Shown: positions 16,196 to 23,573 of the stretch, piece after piece
Layout of the letters: every line of letters starts with the position of its first letter
How positions within the stretch are numbered: the stretch's first letter is position 1
DNA from: Betaproteobacteria bacterium
Lineage (GTDB): Bacteria > Pseudomonadota > Gammaproteobacteria > Burkholderiales > Burkholderiaceae_C
Length of the DNA: 32,528 bases
Assembly (NCBI GenBank): GCA_028870715.1
Contig: JAGWOZ010000014.1
Coordinates: 1-32,528 of the forward strand
Direction: 5' to 3'
Translations under genes and position numbers: made by a program
The notes under the pieces: generated by a model
Databases searched by the model: none
The model's input: only the letters and a program-made list of their open reading frames with translations
Told to the model about the DNA's origin: nothing

Positions 16196-16269
16196 TGGAG
16201 CGGGTGAAGGGAATCGAACCCTCGTATGCAGCTTGGGAAGCTGCCGTTCTACCATTGAACTACACCCGC
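16196..16269 (-). tRNA. tRNA-Gly (anticodon CCC)
   Basis: The minus strand folds as a 74-nucleotide tRNA. The acceptor arm GCGGGTG pairs with CACCCGC, the D-arm begins TAGTTCAATGGTAGAAC, the anticodon stem is GCAGC/GCTGC with loop TTCCCAA (anticodon CCC), and the T-arm contains GGTTCGATTCC. The 3' CCA is encoded. Discriminator base is T before CCA, as in bacterial tRNA-Gly. It decodes GGG. It is immediately upstream of trmB. Confidence 0.97.
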
Positions 16270-16279
16270 AAAACGTTCA

Positions 16280-16285
16280 ATTATA
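16280..16285 (-). promoter_or_regulatory. -10 box for tRNA-Gly
   Basis: On the minus strand a perfect TATAAT ends ten bases before the mature 5' end of the tRNA. The -35 region at 17 bases (AAACGA) is weak, as often for this spacing estimate. The glycosylase gene on the other strand begins 14 bases away, so its leader overlaps this promoter. Confidence 0.55.
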
Positions 16286-16298
16286 AACGGCCCATCCA

Positions 16299-16826
16299 AT
16301 GCTCGTTTCCACATCCTCCTCGCAGCGCCTCCTGGGTTTGCCGCCTGCAGTCGGGCCGCAGACGCGCTTGCTGATTCTTGGCAGTTTTCCTAGCCGCGCG
16401 TCGCTTCAGGCTCAACAGTATTACGCCCATCCGCGCAACCAATTCTGGCCGCTGCTGGCGGCCTTGTTTGGTGAGGATCTGACCAGGATGCCGTACGACG
16501 CTCGGTTGCAGATCGTTCTCGGGCGCGGCGTGGGCATCTGGGATGTGTATGCGGCCTGTGAGCGGCAGGGCAGCATGGACGCCGCCATCACGAAGGCACA
16601 ACCCAATGATCTGCGCGCTCTCGCGGCGGGGTTGCCGCAATTGCGCGCTATTGCCCACAACGGCGGTGAATCCGCTCGGCTGATGCGCCTGACTTGCGGC
16701 TTGGTGCCAGCGTGCCACCGCCTGCCGTCAACAAGTCCAGCTAACGCGAGTTGGAGCTTCGCACGTAAGCTCCAGGCATGGCGGGACGTATTCACCAGCC
16801 ATGGACTCATCGCGGCTGACGCTTGA
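16299..16826 (+). CDS. Family 6 uracil/hypoxanthine-DNA glycosylase
   Basis: This 175-residue protein belongs to the uracil-DNA glycosylase superfamily, in the branch that excises deaminated bases, notably hypoxanthine, from DNA. The motif LLILGSFPSRASLQAQQYY is followed by HPRNQFWPLL, where Asn47 is the expected catalytic residue. The C-terminal motif CHRLPSTSPANA matches the family's DNA-binding loop. The length fits. The ATG at 16299 has no Shine-Dalgarno and only a short leader from the divergent tRNA gene. The role of hypoxanthine over uracil is inferred from the motif class. Confidence 0.88.
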   Translation: MLVSTSSSQRLLGLPPAVGPQTRLLILGSFPSRASLQAQQYYAHPRNQFWPLLAALFGEDLTRMPYDARLQIVLGRGVGIWDVYAACERQGSMDAAITKAQPNDLRALAAGLPQLRAIAHNGGESARLMRLTCGLVPACHRLPSTSPANASWSFARKLQAWRDVFTSHGLIAADA

Positions 16827-16863
16827 GCGCGTATCACGGTCTTGCAGCATCTACACTGAGCCA

Positions 16864-18693
16864 ATGCAAGCATCCAGACCCACCAATCTGAACGAGCAAG
16901 TCCGGCGGGAGGACAACACGGCGGTCGTGGCCATGCGTGGCCCGCTCGAATGGCGCGAATTGCTTCGCTGGTTGCATGAGGACGGCCTGATCGACGATGC
17001 GGGGCTACGACAGGGGATGGATCGCAGCGCCCACGCCAGCGCGCGCCTGCATGCTTTACAGAAGGTGGCAAACGCCGGATTGGTACGCGTGTCTGACGCC
17101 AAAGCCCTGGATTTGGACCTGCTGACAAGTTGGTTGGCGACCCGTGCGGCGTTACCTTATTTGCGGATCGACCCGCTGCGAGTCGATATCGGGAAAATCG
17201 GGGACCTGATTTCGCTGAACTACGCCGAGCGCCATCGCATCCTGCCGGTCGCGGCGGACGCCGAGGGCGTGACGGTCGCCACGGCCGAGCCCTTTGACCT
17301 CGCATGGAAGCCTGAGCTTGAGCGCATGCTGCGCCGGGCGATCCATCTCGTCGTGGCCAATCCAATCGACATTGCACGCTACACCAACGAGTTCTTCAGT
17401 CTCGCTCGATCGGTGCGCCAGGCGCAGAAAAATGGCTCGGCATTTGGCGTGAGTGGGGTGAACCAGTTCGAGCAGTTGGTCGAGTTAGGCAAGAGTGGAC
17501 GCGCGCTGGACGCCAATGACGCCGGTGTGGTGCAAGTGGTGGACTGGCTTTGGCAATATGCGTTCGAGCAGCGCGCATCGGACATTCACCTGGAGCCGCG
17601 ACGTGAACTTGGCGTGATCCGCTTTCGCATCGACGGCGTCCTGCAGACCGTCTACCAAGTGCCGCCTTCGGTCATGAATGCCATGACCAGCCGCGTCAAG
17701 TTGCTGGGCCGCATGGATGTGGTGGAAAAGCGTCGCCCACAGGATGGGCGCATCAAGACACGCAGGCCGGCGGGTGACGAAGTCGAACTGCGCCTGTCCA
17801 CGCTTCCCACTGCCTTCGGCGAGAAGCTGGTGATGCGCGTTTTCGACCCCGACGTGGTGCTGCGTGATATGGCTGCCTTGGGATTCCCCGCGACGGAGGC
17901 GCAGCGTTGGCAGAGTTTGACGAGCCGACCGCACGGTATCGTGCTCGTTACGGGACCCACCGGAAGCGGTAAGACCACCACTTTGTATTCAACGCTCAAG
18001 CGTCTGGCGACTGACGAAGTCAATGTGTGTACGGTGGAGGACCCGATCGAGATGGTCGAGCCCAGCTTTAACCAGATGCAGGTCCAGCCTGGCCTTGACA
18101 TGGGCTTTGCCGAGGGGCTGCGCGCGCTGATGCGACAAGACCCTGACATCATTATGGTGGGCGAGATTCGTGACCGCGAGACGGCCGACATGTCCGTACA
18201 GGCCGCCCTGACCGGTCACCTCGTGTTGTCCTCCTTGCACACCAATGATGCCCCGGGGAGCGTCACGAGGCTGCTGGAGTTGGGTGTGGCTCCCTACTTG
18301 GTCAATGCCACCGTGCTCGGCATCCTCGCGCAGCGACTGGTGCGGACGCTTTGCCCGCATTGCAAACGGCCGGATGACAGTTTCGATCAGACGACCTTTG
18401 AGCAGGCGGTCGCCCCCTGGAGGCCCAGCACCAGGATTTCCCCGTACAAGCCAGTGGGGTGCCCAGCATGTCGCAACACTGGCTATCTTGGTCGATTGGG
18501 ACTATACGAGTTGCTGGTGGTCAGCCCAGCCTTGCGTTCGCTGGTGGCGGCCAATGCTCCGCTTGAGGCTTTGCGCCAGCAAGCCGTCAGCGACGGCATG
18601 CGTCCGCTGCGGCTGGCTGGCGCGCTCAAGGTCGCGGAAGGCTACACCACGCTCGAGGAGGTCCTGCATGCGACGCCTGTCGCGCAAGGCTGA
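16864..18693 (+). CDS. GspE/PilB-type secretion or pilus assembly ATPase, solitary
   Basis: This 609-residue hexameric ATPase belongs to the type II secretion / type IV pilus extension ATPase family and would act at the cytoplasmic face of the inner membrane. An N-terminal T2SSE-N-like domain (~30-190) precedes RASDIHLEPR. The Walker A GPTGSGKTTTLYS is near residue 365. The Asp box contains VEDPIE, Walker B is PDIIMVGEIRD, and the His box has TGHLVLSSLHTND. A tetracysteine zinc site is formed by CPHC (~497-500) and CPAC (~533-536). ATG 16864 was chosen to avoid overlap with the glycosylase gene; ATG 16801 is an alternative. No pilin, PilC or secretin genes are nearby. Confidence 0.92.
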   Translation: MQASRPTNLNEQVRREDNTAVVAMRGPLEWRELLRWLHEDGLIDDAGLRQGMDRSAHASARLHALQKVANAGLVRVSDAKALDLDLLTSWLATRAALPYLRIDPLRVDIGKIGDLISLNYAERHRILPVAADAEGVTVATAEPFDLAWKPELERMLRRAIHLVVANPIDIARYTNEFFSLARSVRQAQKNGSAFGVSGVNQFEQLVELGKSGRALDANDAGVVQVVDWLWQYAFEQRASDIHLEPRRELGVIRFRIDGVLQTVYQVPPSVMNAMTSRVKLLGRMDVVEKRRPQDGRIKTRRPAGDEVELRLSTLPTAFGEKLVMRVFDPDVVLRDMAALGFPATEAQRWQSLTSRPHGIVLVTGPTGSGKTTTLYSTLKRLATDEVNVCTVEDPIEMVEPSFNQMQVQPGLDMGFAEGLRALMRQDPDIIMVGEIRDRETADMSVQAALTGHLVLSSLHTNDAPGSVTRLLELGVAPYLVNATVLGILAQRLVRTLCPHCKRPDDSFDQTTFEQAVAPWRPSTRISPYKPVGCPACRNTGYLGRLGLYELLVVSPALRSLVAANAPLEALRQQAVSDGMRPLRLAGALKVAEGYTTLEEVLHATPVAQG

Positions 18694-18747
18694 GGCGTGC
18701 TCCGGTGACCAGACCGACTCACCACTTTTCATACCAAGGAGTTTCCA

Positions 18748-19596
18748 ATGACCAGGGAGATTCCGACGATCATCCGCACGTCCCTCCAGGCCCTTGCTAC
18801 GGGCATGGTTCTGGCGGGTGTCGTGCCGCCTGCCCATGCGTTCAACCTTGGCGACCTGCAAAACCAACTCGGGGGCGTGTTGCAGAAGGCAAGCCCCGGG
18901 ACATCACAGCAGCCCGCGCAGCGGACGGCTCCCTCGGATACGGGGGGAAGTGCATCCGGGAACTCCGCAGCAGTTGCCGCGCTGAGTTCAGGCGAGGTGG
19001 GCCAAGGCCTGAAAGCGGCGCTGTCGCGCGGCGTCGACACGGCGGTCAGCACGCTTGGCCGTACGGATGGTTTCTATGGAAGTCCCAAATGGCGCATTCC
19101 CCTGCCGCCTGCGCTTGAAAAGACGACCAGTCTCATGCGCATGGCCGGCATGGGTTCGCAGGCTGATGCCTTGGACTTGGCCATCAACCGCGCCGCCGAG
19201 GCTGCCGTGCCGGAGGCCAAAGACCTGTTGGTGAATGCGGTGAAGACCATGAGCATTGCAGATGCCAAAGGCATTCTTACCGGGGGCAACGAGGCGGCGA
19301 CCGCCTATTTCAAGCGCAAGACCGAGGCCCCTCTGACGCAAAAGTTTCTGCCCATCGTGCGACAAGCGACGGCGAAAGTGGGGCTGGCGCAAACCTATGA
19401 TCAGTATGCTGGCCAAGCCGCTCAATTCGGGCTCGTCAGTGCAGACCAGGCCAATATCGATACCTACGTGACGCAGCAGACGCTGAATCGGCTGTATCAA
19501 GCCATCGGGGAAGAGGAGAAGGCCATTCGCACGGACCCTGTGGGAACGGGCAGCGCGCTGATCGGTAAAGTTTTTGGCGCTTTGAAGGGCGGGTAA
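18748..19596 (+). CDS. DUF4197 family exported protein
   Basis: This 282-residue protein has a signal peptide with likely cleavage after PPAHA, about residue 31. A Gln/Ser/Gly-rich linker (residues 45-85) leads to the DUF4197 domain. Recognisable segments are KAALSRGVDTAVSTLGRTDG, LMRMAGMGSQADALDLAINR, AAEAAVPEAKDLL, TMSIADAKGILTGG and AATAYFKRKT, with KFLPIVRQAT after. The family is widespread in Gram-negative bacteria with unknown function, presumably periplasmic. A strong AAGGAG precedes the ATG. It is 54 bases after the ATPase gene and 23 before the Mla-type operon, so read-through into that operon is possible. Confidence 0.9.
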   Translation: MTREIPTIIRTSLQALATGMVLAGVVPPAHAFNLGDLQNQLGGVLQKASPGTSQQPAQRTAPSDTGGSASGNSAAVAALSSGEVGQGLKAALSRGVDTAVSTLGRTDGFYGSPKWRIPLPPALEKTTSLMRMAGMGSQADALDLAINRAAEAAVPEAKDLLVNAVKTMSIADAKGILTGGNEAATAYFKRKTEAPLTQKFLPIVRQATAKVGLAQTYDQYAGQAAQFGLVSADQANIDTYVTQQTLNRLYQAIGEEEKAIRTDPVGTGSALIGKVFGALKGG

Positions 19597-19619
19597 CGGC
19601 ACCTTCGCGCATTCGCTTC

Positions 19620-20780
19620 ATGCACGCCACGTCTCGGTCAGTGGACTTGCATCCGGCGCACGCGCACTGGCGAGCGGGGGTGGCGGCCGGCCTACACGAT
19701 CTGGTGCTTGTCGGCGCCTGGACTGTGCAGGGGTTGTCTCCGGCACCCATGTTGACACTGCCCGAGGCCTGCACGACAGTGCGCCTGCAAGCGATGGGCG
19801 ATGCGGAAGGCCCGCCGCTGCAGATGGACACGGCCGGCGCGCTGGTCCTGGCGCGCAGTCTCCAGACATGGGCTGAAGCTGGCGTCGTCGTCGACCTCAG
19901 CGCGCTGAGCCCTGCGCAACGCCAACTCGTCGAGCTTGTCCTGTCGCGCGCTGCCGCGGAGCCACCGCGGCAGCACGAGGACCATCCCGGGCTGCTCGGG
20001 GACATTGGCCGCGCCACGGTGGCAGCCCTTAATGAGGGTCGCGAGTTTCTCAAAGTCATCGGAGAGCTGGTTTGGCGCGGCATGCCGCTGCTCCTGACGT
20101 TTTGGCGGATCCGTTGGCGCGAGGTCGTGGCCGAAATCGATGCGGCAGGTTTGCGCGCGCTGGGCATCGTGGGCATGCTGTCGTTCCTGATCGGGATGGT
20201 GATGGCCTACCAGGGCGGCGCAACCCTGGCCACCTATGGAGCCAACATCTTCATCGTCAACCTGGTCGCCGTGATCACGCTTCGCGAACTCGGGCCGCTG
20301 TTGGCCGCCATCCTGGTCGCCGGGCGAACCGGCTCGTCCTACACAGCCCAGATAGGGACCATGCGCATTACGGAGGAAGTCGACGCATTACGTGCGTTGG
20401 GGCTGTCGCCTTTCGAGATATTGGTATTCCCCAAGGTCATGGCACTGGTTGTGACCTTGCCGCTCCTGTCCTTGTTCGCCGACGTCATGGGGCTGATCGG
20501 AGGAGGCGTTGTGGCTTCGGTCGGATACGGCGTGCCCTGGAGTGAATATCTTGCACGCGTTCCGCAGGTGGTGGATGGGCAGACACTTCTGCTTGGGTTG
20601 GTGAAGGCGCCGGTTTTCGCCGTGATCATCGCATTGGTCGGTTGCATGCAAGGCCTGCGCGTGTCGGGCAGCGCTGCTGCTGTTGGGCGCGCCACCACGG
20701 TTGCGGTGGTGCAGTCGATTTTTCTGGTGATCGTGATTGATGCCGGCTTTTCCGTGCTTTACAACCTCCTTGGTCTATGA
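19620..20780 (+). CDS. MlaE-type ABC transporter permease with N-terminal STAS-like extension
   Basis: This 386-residue inner-membrane permease belongs to the MlaE/YrbE family, which moves phospholipids with an MCE partner. The C-terminal ~250 residues carry the family core: a five-helix permease with IGMVMAYQGGATLATYGANI, LRELGPLLAAILVAGRTGSS, MRITEEVDALRALGLSPFE and VGRATTVAVVQSIFLVIVID. The first ~110 residues are a soluble extension with the STAS-like segment MDTAGALVLARSLQTWAE, resembling MlaB, which is a separate protein in E. coli. This is therefore a MlaB-MlaE-type fusion. The ATG at 19620 has no Shine-Dalgarno. Its stop overlaps the ATPase start (ATGA). Confidence 0.92.
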   Translation: MHATSRSVDLHPAHAHWRAGVAAGLHDLVLVGAWTVQGLSPAPMLTLPEACTTVRLQAMGDAEGPPLQMDTAGALVLARSLQTWAEAGVVVDLSALSPAQRQLVELVLSRAAAEPPRQHEDHPGLLGDIGRATVAALNEGREFLKVIGELVWRGMPLLLTFWRIRWREVVAEIDAAGLRALGIVGMLSFLIGMVMAYQGGATLATYGANIFIVNLVAVITLRELGPLLAAILVAGRTGSSYTAQIGTMRITEEVDALRALGLSPFEILVFPKVMALVVTLPLLSLFADVMGLIGGGVVASVGYGVPWSEYLARVPQVVDGQTLLLGLVKAPVFAVIIALVGCMQGLRVSGSAAAVGRATTVAVVQSIFLVIVIDAGFSVLYNLLGL

Positions 20781-21583
20781 AAAGCGACGCCCCTGCTGTC
20801 ATCGACGCGCGTGGCATCGTCAACCGATTCGGTACGATCGCTGTGCATGAAGGGCTGGATCTGGCCGTTCCCCGCGGCTGCATCATGGCGCTCGTGGGTG
20901 GTTCGGGAGCGGGGAAGACCGTACTGCTTCGCACACTGATTCTGCTGCGTGAACCGCAGGCCGGAAGCCTTAAGCTTTTCGGGCAGGATGTTCGCGGCGC
21001 AAGCACCGACAGGCGCCAGCGCCTGCGCCAGCGCATTGGGGTGCTGTTCCAGGGAGGGGCGCTGTTTACGGGGCTGACGGTACTCGAAAATGTCCTGCTG
21101 CCCATTCGCGAGCATGGCGCGGTCGACCGGCGATTGCTGTCCGATGTTGGCATGCTCAAGATCCGCCTGGCCGGACTGCCTGCAGATGCGGCGCACAAAT
21201 ACCCGTCGGAGCTCTCGGGTGGCATGGTCAAACGTGCGGCATTGGCACGCGCGTTGGCCCTCGACCCCGAATTGCTCGTGTTGGACGAACCCACATCGGG
21301 ATTGGATCCGGTTGGCGCGGCGGATTTCGACAACCTCATCCGAGAGTTACGCGACCTTCTTGGATTGACCGTCCTTCAGGTGACGCACGATCTAGACTCG
21401 ATCTGGCATGGCAGCGAGTTGGTTGCCTTTCTCGCGCGCAAGGTCGTGCTTGCGATCGGCTCCGCGGCCGAATTGGCGCAGCGCGACGAACCCGAACTCA
21501 GAGCGTATTTCCGGGAGGGCCGATCCCTGGCGTTTTTGCGTGAGGCGCAAGCCGCAGGGCGGCACCATGCTGGTTTGCCATGA
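20777..21583 (+). CDS. MlaF-type ABC transporter ATPase
   Basis: This 268-residue ATP-binding subunit energises the adjacent permease. It carries Walker A GGSGAGKT (Lys47), a Q-loop at FQGGALFTGLTVLENV (GGALF is typical of the MlaF/MKL branch), the signature LSGGMVKRAALARALALDP, Walker B LLVLDEPTSGLDP, and the switch His in VTHDLDS. The start overlaps the permease stop, so coupling is likely. The protein ends 43 bases before mlaD. Assignment to the lipid-transport branch comes from signature details and neighbours. Confidence 0.94.
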   Translation: MKSDAPAVIDARGIVNRFGTIAVHEGLDLAVPRGCIMALVGGSGAGKTVLLRTLILLREPQAGSLKLFGQDVRGASTDRRQRLRQRIGVLFQGGALFTGLTVLENVLLPIREHGAVDRRLLSDVGMLKIRLAGLPADAAHKYPSELSGGMVKRAALARALALDPELLVLDEPTSGLDPVGAADFDNLIRELRDLLGLTVLQVTHDLDSIWHGSELVAFLARKVVLAIGSAAELAQRDEPELRAYFREGRSLAFLREAQAAGRHHAGLP

Positions 21584-21626
21584 ATGGGGCATCTTTGCTG
21601 TATGGTTCGATGAGCATTGAGGTTGC

Positions 21627-22595
21627 ATGATGGAATCCAAGGTCAACTACACCGCTGTGGGCGTGTTCGTCGTCTTGTTCGGTTTAATGCTGGCCGGTGT
21701 GAGTGCGTGGCTTGCAGCAGGCAGCCGTCAGGGCAACAGCGTGCCCTACCTCGTCTATGCAACGGACAACGTCAACGGTCTCAACGACGCAAGCAACGTG
21801 TTGTACCGCGGGGTGCAAGTGGGGAAAGTCGCTTCCATCGAGATTGATCCGGTCAATCCGGCGCTCATCCGCATCAAATTGCACATCGACAAGGGTGTTC
21901 CGGTACGGGCCGACACGGTGGCGCAGCTGAGTCCGCAAGGGGTGACGGGGCTGTCGGTGATTAACCTCACCGGCGGCCATTCCAGCGAGTTGCTCCGGGC
22001 CAAACCTGGCCAGGCTTATCCGGTCATTCCTTATGCGCCCTCAGTGTTTTCGCGCTTGGAAGGAGGTCTCAGCGAAGCGACGATCGTTCTGTCGAAAATT
22101 GCCAACCGCCTCGACCTGCTGTTGAGCAACGAGAACCTGCGTGCCTTCAGTCAGACGTTGGCGCACGTCGCCCGCGTCACGCAGACGGTGGATGCGCACC
22201 GCCAAGATATCGCGCAGACGTTAGTCAATCTGCGCCAGTCGACTCAGGAGCTGTCTGCGATGGGTGCAAATGGACGGCAACTCACGGCCCAGAGCGCCAA
22301 GCTGCTTGGCCGGTTGAGCGACACGACCCAGCAACTGCAAGTGACTCTGGGCGACATGGATGAGGCTGCTCGAACTTGGCGCGAGGCAGGGCAGGGCGCC
22401 GTCACCCTTGGGGCGGCCGGAGCACGTGCCGTCAACCAGTTGCATGACAACACCCTTCCTGGGCTTGACCGACTCACCGGTAACCTCGAACAACTCAGCA
22501 GCCAGCTCACGGAGCTCATCCGCAGCCTCAAGAGCAATCCAAGCCAGTTGCTCTATGGCCCGCCCAAGCCGGCAGCCGGTCCGGGAGAGCAATGA
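21627..22595 (+). CDS. MlaD-type MCE domain protein
   Basis: This 322-residue protein is anchored by an N-terminal helix (residues ~9-31, TAVGVFVVLFGLMLAGVSAW) with the rest in the periplasm. The MCE domain (~37-120) includes YATDNVNGLNDASNVLYRGV and QVGKVASIEIDP, then TVAQLSPQGVTGLSVINLTG. Residues ~140-310 form a long helical region with repeated Gln/Leu/Thr heptads, as in PqiB/Mce-type tunnels. This tail is longer than in E. coli MlaD (183 residues) and may span part of the periplasm. GAGG at 21619-21622 supports ATG 21627 or 21630. The stop overlaps the lipoprotein start. Confidence 0.93.
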   Translation: MMESKVNYTAVGVFVVLFGLMLAGVSAWLAAGSRQGNSVPYLVYATDNVNGLNDASNVLYRGVQVGKVASIEIDPVNPALIRIKLHIDKGVPVRADTVAQLSPQGVTGLSVINLTGGHSSELLRAKPGQAYPVIPYAPSVFSRLEGGLSEATIVLSKIANRLDLLLSNENLRAFSQTLAHVARVTQTVDAHRQDIAQTLVNLRQSTQELSAMGANGRQLTAQSAKLLGRLSDTTQQLQVTLGDMDEAARTWREAGQGAVTLGAAGARAVNQLHDNTLPGLDRLTGNLEQLSSQLTELIRSLKSNPSQLLYGPPKPAAGPGEQ

Positions 22596-23224
22596 TGACC
22601 TTTACGATTCGCTTTTTGGCTCTTGCGATTGCGCTTGCTGCAGCCACTGTGGGTGGGGGGTGCACGCTTTCCGCAACGGGCGGGCAGGCGCAGACGGCGT
22701 ACCGCCTGTTGGCTGTGCCCGTGGTCGTTCCCGTAGCTCATGCGCAGCCGGTGGTGATTCGGTTGCTAGCGGTGGGGGCAGCACCGGGTCTGGGTGGCAC
22801 AGCCATGCTGTACAGCGCGCAGCCGGGCCAGATCGAGCCTTACCGGGATAGCCGCTGGGTGGCGCCGCCAGCTGACCTCATCCGCGCGGCTATTGCCCAG
22901 ACGTTATCCAGGCAACCCTGGGTGAGCGCTGTGGAGCAGGCCACGCCGCTTGCACCGGCCGACTGGACTCTCCACTGTGACCTCGTGCGACTCGAGCATG
23001 ACGTCTTTGCGGATCACGGTGTGGTGCACCTGGACATGACCTGCCAGATCGTCCAAGCCAGCCCCCGCCGCGTCTTCGCGCATTGGCACGTGGATGGCCA
23101 ACAAATGCTTGCGGTCAACGATGCCGCGCACTATGCGCAAGCTGTGCAAAGTCTGCTCCAGCGAGCCGTGGCGCAAATCGTGACAGAGGTCGGGCGTGCC
23201 GTGGGCCACGGCGTGGCGTCATGA
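22592..23224 (+). CDS. ABC-type transport auxiliary lipoprotein (PqiC-like)
   Basis: This 210-residue protein has a lipoprotein signal (hydrophobic run FLALAIALAAATVGGGC, lipidated Cys about 24). The mature part contains VVIRLLAVGAAPGLGGTAMLYS, YRDSRWVAPPADLIRAAI and VEQATPLAPADWTLHCDLVR, matching the ABC-type transport auxiliary lipoprotein family (PqiC/YmbA-like). Such proteins sit in the outer membrane and cap an MCE tunnel. The ATGA overlap with mlaD supports one operon: permease, ATPase, MCE, lipoprotein. No MlaC-type shuttle gene is present. The 3' ATGA could start a further 58-residue Arg-rich frame, which I doubt. Confidence 0.88.
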   Translation: MMTFTIRFLALAIALAAATVGGGCTLSATGGQAQTAYRLLAVPVVVPVAHAQPVVIRLLAVGAAPGLGGTAMLYSAQPGQIEPYRDSRWVAPPADLIRAAIAQTLSRQPWVSAVEQATPLAPADWTLHCDLVRLEHDVFADHGVVHLDMTCQIVQASPRRVFAHWHVDGQQMLAVNDAAHYAQAVQSLLQRAVAQIVTEVGRAVGHGVAS

Positions 23225-23573
23225 GCGCGTTGCCGCGCCTTCCCGTAGCCCGACCTCGCCCTGTCGCGATGCATCCACAACGGGAGGGTCGCGAGGATCG
23301 GGCCTATCGATCCTTCGCCAGCAGGGGCTACAGCATGCCCTGCAAGCCTAGGCGACTCTGCTCACTGGTTCCACCCCGTGTCGCAAAACGGGTGTAGAGT
23401 GGCCACGCGGCACGCTCTTGTCGAGGCCGGCTGTCCATAACCGGCCATCGGAATCACGGTGGTGGGCAAGCAGGCCTCCGCTTCGCAATAGGGCACGCGG
23501 CTTCTGTCGCCTGTCCCTTAGGAATCATCATGCTGCATGCGTTGGGCGCGTGCCCCTCCAGTCCGGCGCTTGT
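23225..23573. other. Intergenic region between convergent lipoprotein and recQ genes
   Basis: These 349 bases hold no recognised gene. A 58-codon Arg/Pro-rich frame (23221-23397) overlaps the lipoprotein stop but resembles no family. GGCCGG and CCGGCC (23425-23430, 23441-23446) could form a six-base stem with a ten-base loop, without T run. No riboswitch or terminator was recognised. Confidence 0.4.
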
